Assembly (NCBI GenBank): GCA_031472005.1 | Contig: PZJY01000008.1 | Span: forward strand, 806,001 to 870,000 | Direction of reading: 5' to 3' | DNA from: Tetracladium setigerum | Lineage: Eukaryota > Ascomycota > Leotiomycetes > Helotiales | DNA length: 64,000 nt | Shown: positions 58,632 through 64,000 of the stretch, in pieces | Layout: every line of letters starts with the position of its first letter | How positions within the stretch are numbered: position 1 is the stretch's first letter | The notes under the pieces: generated by a model | What the model was told of the DNA's origin: nothing | The model's database searches: none | What the model saw: only the letters and a program-made list of their open reading frames with translations | Program-made: the position numbers and the translations under genes

Positions 58632-60994
58632 TCTCAGTGTGTACCTATGCAGCTCCACATATAGAACAGGATCTGTATGTGCTCTTGATTCTCTGTGCCA
58701 AAATCAGCACTTCAAACTCGAAGAAGTGGGGTGAAAAGAGACTCAGAGTGTGGTTGGTGGGCGATCTGATTTGGTGAAGAGCCCTTTGGCCAAGCTTTAA
58801 CATCACAGTGCTCGCCCAAACCCAGGAATTTCGCCAAGGCTGGGGAATCTAGCTGATATCTTGCTTCCGTCACGACGTCCAACTGATACCTATATTGAAC
58901 TTTGTACTTTTCAGTAAGTTACTCATCCACGTGTCAATCAAGAATAACGTGGTGAGTTTAAGGCCCAGGCAAATAGATTATGAGCAATTTTATAATAGGC
59001 GAGGTACTGAGGGAGTCGGGTAAATATTCTACTCGGCCAATAGTTTAACCGTGGATTCATACACTACCTGTCCCTACCTACCCAAATACCTAGATAACTT
59101 AGGTATCTATGATGCATCCACAGCAGACGCTGTAGTCGTTTATAATTCTACCTGATTAAGCAACCACCCGGATGAAGGACCTGTACGGTGACGGGCAATA
59201 CAGTATCTGATATGGTGTTTCTTTCGCAGTTTTCGAACTTTTACATTGACTGTCCAGATGTTGCCGTTTGCGAGTTGTTTTGCCAGACATTTCAAGCAAA
59301 GTGAATCACTTGAATCTAAAGCAGAGCACCCGAACTTAGTAATACTGGTGACTACCAATTTTCTTAGTGTTTGAAGAGTGTAAGCGAGTCCAGAGCCAAA
59401 GAGTCTAAAAGAGATAGGTACCTGGCCATGGAAGCAAGGAGAGGTGAGACACTTCAGCACGTGACTACGTGTCTCAGCGTCAACTTTTCCCCGCTTTCTG
59501 ACTCTGAAGTCTCGGCCATTCTAACATTATTGTATCTAACTTATGTAAGCGACTCTTTATGTGAACTAGCTATAGCAATCAGCATTCCCAAAGTCATACA
59601 TGGCATACGGAGTATATCTTTCAATCAAAACACTCTGGCTCATTAGCTAATAACTCACACAGGGCACAGGTATGTCGTCAAGTTAGTGGATATCACGTTC
59701 CTTTCGCTCTTTCTCTCTCGCAAAATGGCTTGCGACATTTTCTGTTGGGATCATGTCTTACGCCTTCGTACATTCTCCCTGCGGATGAGACCTCAGATAG
59801 CCTTCGATATGTTTGCCAGGAAGTCTTTGTAAATCCATCTCGTCCACATACCAATAGCATTCATTATACAATGATGTGACAAGATTCGTTAGTTGCATGA
59901 ATTACTAAATGGGACTACCACCGATGTTAAACGAATATTACAGCAAGCACCAATAAGACTTGTAGGCTTTTATCCAAGCTGTAAGAGTGCTCAGCGGTGT
60001 ACTGCCAGCATATTACGATGAAGGACCAGTCTGCTTGATCAACGCGGCTAGAATAGAATTTCGGTTAGTCCATCCAACTACCACAAAGTAACTGTCCACA
60101 CCGTCACCGCTAACTTTTCAGCTTTTGGAACATCCCGCTTTTGACTTCCCACGTTTTCAAACCACGCTGCGATCTAGCTGCCGTGCATGTTCCAATGAAG
60201 GTAACGATTTTCCCAAAACTGCTGTGACATTGTGATCAAAATTGCATTCTTGCGTGATGGTAAAGCGAGTAGCGTGCACATAAGGAAGGTTACGGCTTAC
60301 GGGGCCAGCCACCTCGACAACGATTTAATTATTTGTCATATTTTCTCCTCCTCAGGGCTGAGCTTAATATCACACTTTCGAAACTTCATATGCGGGGAAG
60401 TGAAAGCTATCTTTTGGAGTGGGCCGCCACTCGCTTCCACAGAAAAAGGGAATGCAGAATCAAGCTCATTTATTAGTCTCGCGAGGGGTTGTAATAGAGT
60501 CAAAAGTCCTCTAGCGTGACTTGAATAAAGCACGCACAGTGTATTTTGAAGACTTGTTGGGTGTCGTAAGCGATTACCATTGGTGTTACATGTACCTGTT
60601 GGTGTGAATGATGGTTCGCCAGTTCAGAGAATACACCATCAGTTGGTGACGATATGGCTAGCTGAGCCGAACTTTGGACCATTCGAACCATCCAGACTTC
60701 GTAGATGGTAAATAAAGAGCACCAATTGGACAACTGCTCTTGCCTGAATGGTCAGATTCTCCAATTTTGACTTCCTTTACATTTCAGAAGATGTCTTCAC
60801 TGAGACGCCACAAGTATCACGGCGCTGCTGAGTTCCTGAAAGTTCTGAATAATTGCAGAAATATAGCATGTGCAGCAACCTTTTTGAACACCTAGACTCA
60901 AACTATCACCAGATGCTGAGAATGTGTAGGGTCAGCTAATTCTGAAAACTGATATTCGTTAGTCTTTTGGGAAGTCTCGATCGCGTCGTATATG

Positions 60995-61002
60995 TATAAA
61001 TA
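60995..61002 (+). promoter_or_regulatory. TATA box of the lectin-like gene
   Basis: TATAAATA, 173 bases upstream of ATG 61168. It is followed by a CA/CT-rich leader, typical of strongly expressed fungal genes. Confidence 0.6.
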
Positions 61003-61099
61003 CCTCTTCTGTTCCTCCGGAATAGCATCTCATCAACAGCTTCCATCAACACTCACACAAACACAATCAACTTCTTCTCGACTTTCAGTCAACCAAAAC

Positions 61100-61163
61100 G
61101 TACGTCTTAACACTCACATTCATCAATCTTTCTTGAGAAAACTTGACTGACATTACGGTCTAG
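61100..61163 (+). other. probable 5' UTR intron of the lectin-like gene
   Basis: GTACGT donor at 61100 and GTCTAG acceptor ending at 61163, with a CTTGACTGAC branch-like sequence between them. The start codon follows five bases after the acceptor (AATC then ATG). Confidence 0.6.
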
Positions 61164-61167
61164 AATC

Positions 61168-61743
61168 ATGTCCGCACAAGCCCAATCACCCCCAGCATCC
61201 AGCTCCGGAGCCAAAATCCCCTCGGCCTACTCTGCCTCCACAGTCGTCGGCAACCAAACCTACGTCTTCTTCAACGAAATCGACAAAAAGACCAAGAAAC
61301 CCACCATTCAATTCTTCCGCGTCGACGGCACCGATGCCACCCGCGATACCATCCGTGTCGACGGCAAACCCGTCGAAACCCAATGGGGTCCCATCGCCGC
61401 CGCCGTGGCCCTCGACGACAAGATCAATGGCAATCTCAACGTCCGCGTGTACTACACCTTCAACGGCAAGATCGTCGAGGTCGGTCTTGATGATGCTGTC
61501 AAGAATAAGTCTTGGAAATTGGAGCATATGACCGCTACTGGGATTGAGGTTGCGCCTGGGTCCTTTTTGGCGGCTATTGGACATCATGGTCTTAAAGAGC
61601 TTGCTACTGCGGGTAAGGAGGAGAAGGATACGCAGGCTGTTTTGAGAATTTACTACAACAGCAAGGAGTATCCTGATTTGGTCACTGCGACTACTTACAA
61701 TCGCAAGTCTACCAAATGGGAGGCACAAGAACTCGAGGAATAG
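61168..61743 (+). CDS. small lectin-like protein, fucose-lectin blade resemblance
   Basis: 191 residues, one coding exon, no signal peptide. After a Ser/Ala-rich head come repeated beta-strand units: NQTYVFFNEIDKK, IQFFRVDGTD, WGPIAAAVALDDK, LNVRVYYTFNGKIVEVGLDD and a final VLRIYYNSKEYPDLVTATTY. The RVYY and RIYY strands followed by G-K-I-V-E recall single blades of fungal fucose-specific lectins (AAL/FleA type), but at 191 residues it is about half of a six-bladed propeller. It may be a degenerate or oligomerising relative. A TATA box, CT-rich leader and a UTR intron suggest strong, regulated expression. The strong preference for C at third positions in the first half also fits. Function and sugar specificity are not established. 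Confidence 0.7.
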   Translation: MSAQAQSPPASSSGAKIPSAYSASTVVGNQTYVFFNEIDKKTKKPTIQFFRVDGTDATRDTIRVDGKPVETQWGPIAAAVALDDKINGNLNVRVYYTFNGKIVEVGLDDAVKNKSWKLEHMTATGIEVAPGSFLAAIGHHGLKELATAGKEEKDTQAVLRIYYNSKEYPDLVTATTYNRKSTKWEAQELEE

Positions 61744-62775
61744 AGTGTTGGCGATCTCTTGGGCGCTATATACTTCTTTGGGGTTGTATACCGATTGGGC
61801 GCTAGCTATCTGGTGGACAGAAAATGGATGAAACTTCGTCATGGTGATGAAATATGTTGTCTTCTTGATACTTATCATTCTGTGACCCTTCTTGTGACAC
61901 TTTTGGCCTGTGACTGCTGACATTGGTGGCTCCTAGCCTTGAGGGACTGGTGAGAGGTTTACTGACTATTTTGGTCATCCAGTAGTAAAATCGACCAAAT
62001 ATTTTTCGTTTTTCTTTTCGATAGTCCCCTCAAAGCGAAATTGCTGAAAGGGAAGACAACATCTTAGAATTTTCTTTTAAAAAAAAGACGTGGTATAAAT
62101 AAAATCAGGCATTGTTTTGTTGCAATATGCATGTGGAGACGCCAAGGACAGACGTAACCCCAGCTCCCACTACTGTGGTACTTTCAATTACGTTGCCATT
62201 AAATTCAAAGATTGAGTTGTCAGAATAACCAAATTCTTTTAACATAGTACTTTGATAGATTGGAAGTCGTTGGTACTTCTGATATATCGTGGGCTGCTCC
62301 GACGACTAGGTACAGCACCTATCTCACTTTGCAGTCTCTCCCTGCCCCATGAACAATCGCTGCAACATGAACAACCAGTCGCGACTAAAACACAAAGCCC
62401 GAATCAAATATTATTTAGTAAACAAGACATAAATGTTTCCTCCGTCCACCTGGAAATATAAATACAGAAACTGTCAAATCAAGAAGTTGATGTGGCCTTG
62501 CAAGACAAAGAACGAAAATGCCACTTGGCAAACACAGAATAAACCTTCTCCTCGAGATGTCTTTATCAATAAATGAAGCGAAAACAATAAATCTCAGATT
62601 TATAACATATTAAAGTGTTAAATAGCTAGTATACTTTCTCTATATCATAACAGTCTCTCTTGTTTGTCGTATATTCTCTCTCTCGCTCTCTCTTTGGTAT
62701 ATTTCACCTTCCTCCACTCTACCCCGCCCCAACACCTTTCTTATCTTCTCAACTTATTTTTTCTCTCCCGCTCTC
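61744..62775. other. convergent 3' intergenic region
   Basis: Lies between the lectin-like gene and the 3' end of the channel gene. AT-rich at 62560-62650 and pyrimidine-rich at 62650-62775. No gene seen. Confidence 0.45.
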
Positions 62776-64000
62776 TTATACATATAAACAAAAACACACC
62801 TTGAACAAAAGAAAATTATTTCCAGAAAAGAAAAAACGCCGTATCGCTAATGCAGTCCGCAAATCCGCCATAACTTTTTTCCTTTGCCTCACAGTCTCTT
62901 TCTCTTTATTCAGATCAGAGGCTTTCAGGTCTTCAGAAAGGTCTATGACCCGGCTCAACGGTGTTCTCGCCGGATCATCACGGGGTCCATCTCTGGCTCC
63001 ATAAGCATTACTACCCATGACGGTTCCCCCGTTCGAGGAAAGGCTCCTCAGATGAACTGGTCGCTGCTCATAATCGGGCACGGTGGGAACGGAGCTGTAG
63101 TATGAGTTTCGGCGACCTTCCTCGATGATGTCTGGGGAGCGGTAGGCGGTGTCGTGGCTGTTGAATTCGTCTGGGTGTGTGGGAGCTAATTTAAGGAAGG
63201 ATTCTTCCTCACGGCGGAGTTTTTCTGTGAGAGATTTGTTAGTTTTGTTTTTGTGTGTTGGGAAGATGGGAGAGGATGGTGAGATAGATGACTTACCAGC
63301 TTCCTTGCGGCGCTTTCGGTGAGGATTGTCCTTGACGCATTGATAGATACCGTTGAACAGCATCAAACCAACCAAAAGTACAGTCAGGATAGACGTGACA
63401 ATAACGAGTGCGAAACCCATGATCGTTTGTGTCGATCGCTCAACCTTCAATTCGTTTACGAAAACAAGAATAGATCCCCAAGTGGCGACGCGAACGACTT
63501 GAATAGTGATGTGAACCACATTCTCAGTACGATGGGCGAATGGTCGAATGAAACACATGATGATCAACATGAAGACGTCACAGGCCAGTACGGCGATTGT
63601 TTGAACCAGTCCTTTGCCAGAGAGAGCAGCAACGAAGACGTTACGGAGGACGGAGTAGAAGAGGTAAGCTGCGAAGAACCACCATGTTTCCTTCTTAAGG
63701 TTGTCGTAGAAGAGGGAATATTTTAGCCATAGTGCTTTGTCTTCGAAGAGGCGCGAGGCAGATCCCGTGAGCTTGATTTGGCGCGGGCAGTCATATAGAT
63801 GCGTACAATGAAGAAGATCAAGGTGCCTGCGAAGATGGCTAAGGTTATGGCAGCGAGTAAAGTGGCGCCCCATACTTCACCGCTGCGGAATTGGTAGACC
63901 GAATAGAGGACCCAGATGGGGAAGATGAGGTTGACCAACATGACAACAGTACGGAAGATAGATCCCCAGTAATGCTTGCGGAAACCGGTGAGAGAGGCAG
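62776..64000 (-). CDS. FLC/TRP-like membrane channel, C-terminal part (cut by window edge; apparent frameshift)
   Basis: The 5' end lies beyond 64000. Exons seen: from 64000 to 63297 and 63224 to 62776, with a 72-bp frame-neutral intron (GTAAGT...CACAG). The product belongs to the fungal TRP-like/FLC group, linked to calcium and to FAD transport at the ER or plasma membrane. Visible: FRKHYWGSIFRTVVMLVNLI, then helices through IFAGTLIFFIVRIYMTARA, LFEDKALWLKYSLFYDNL, WWFFAAYLFYSVLRNVFVAA, DVFMLIIMCFIRPFAHRTENV and SILTVLLVGLMLFNGIYQCV. A long cytosolic tail is rich in Ser, Asp and Arg. The frame breaks at about 63775-63790, between MTARA and LTGSASRLFED; one base appears lost. The last 30 residues look unlike the rest, so the true stop could differ. 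Confidence 0.85.

Larger units (their letters stand above)
58632..61167. other. 2.5-kb intergenic region, no gene seen
   Basis: Between the Zn2Cys6 gene and the lectin-like gene. Short frames (for example 59140-59460 minus and 60232-60519 plus) have no family resemblance. TAGGTA-type hexamers cluster at about 59075-59112. The last 200 bases hold the promoter and leader of the lectin-like gene. Confidence 0.5.

Noticed and set aside
58632..61167. relic transposon in the 2.5-kb gap
   Set aside because: No terminal repeats, target duplication or transposase or reverse-transcriptase motifs found by eye.

Overview
This is nuclear DNA of a filamentous ascomycete. Most genes carry short introns (about 44 to 230 bp) with GTAAGT/GTATGT donors and CTAAC/CTGAC branch sites. 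Start codons lie in CAAAATG contexts, and the families are typical of ascomycetes: BTB proteins, fungal_trans and Zn2Cys6 regulators, a FLC/TRP-like channel, a FAS1 protein and a Q-rich low-complexity protein. Gene style and base composition fit Leotiomycetes (Botrytis/Sclerotinia-like), but the order is an inference, not something the sequence proves. There are 24 supported protein genes (one cut by the right edge) and one tRNA-Ser(GCU). I see no transposon, no CRISPR array and no viral gene.

Layout. 1-18 kb: secreted FAD oxidase, mitochondrial phosphate carrier, two tandem BTB/POZ paralogues, the DEAD-box helicase Dbp9, a Cys-rich one-pass membrane protein divergent from a GPI-anchored fasciclin protein, tRNA-Ser, and a short-chain dehydrogenase. 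18-38 kb: a 924-residue Q-rich protein, cohesin subunit Smc3 divergent from the kinase Rio1, a very large lineage-specific charged protein, and a C2H2 zinc-finger protein. 38-48 kb: SET-domain protein, 60-residue small protein, arylamine N-acetyltransferase, small one-pass membrane protein, NiCoT nickel/cobalt transporter. 49-59 kb: a candidate metabolic module made of a Dal5-type MFS permease divergent from a tartrate-dehydrogenase-type enzyme, followed by a regulator with only the fungal_trans domain and, convergent to it, a regulator with only a Zn2Cys6 finger. 61-64 kb: small lectin-like protein and the C-terminal part of a FLC/TRP-like channel.

The strongest unexplained pattern is in the sequence itself. 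Ten of the 24 protein genes are broken by apparent loss of exactly one base, fourteen sites in all. Most sites are 3- to 5-base homopolymers, usually GGGG/CCCC. Essential genes (SMC3, RIO1) are hit, and in nine of the ten genes (all but the edge-cut one) adding back one base per site makes the spliced length divisible by three. I read this as a systematic sequencing or assembly error, not pseudogenes. The broken frames are annotated as single genes with the site stated. Biologically, the most interesting places are the permease/dehydrogenase pair with its two half-regulators, a 14-nt microexon inside the zinc cluster, and the large unrecognised protein at 30.7-34.9 kb.
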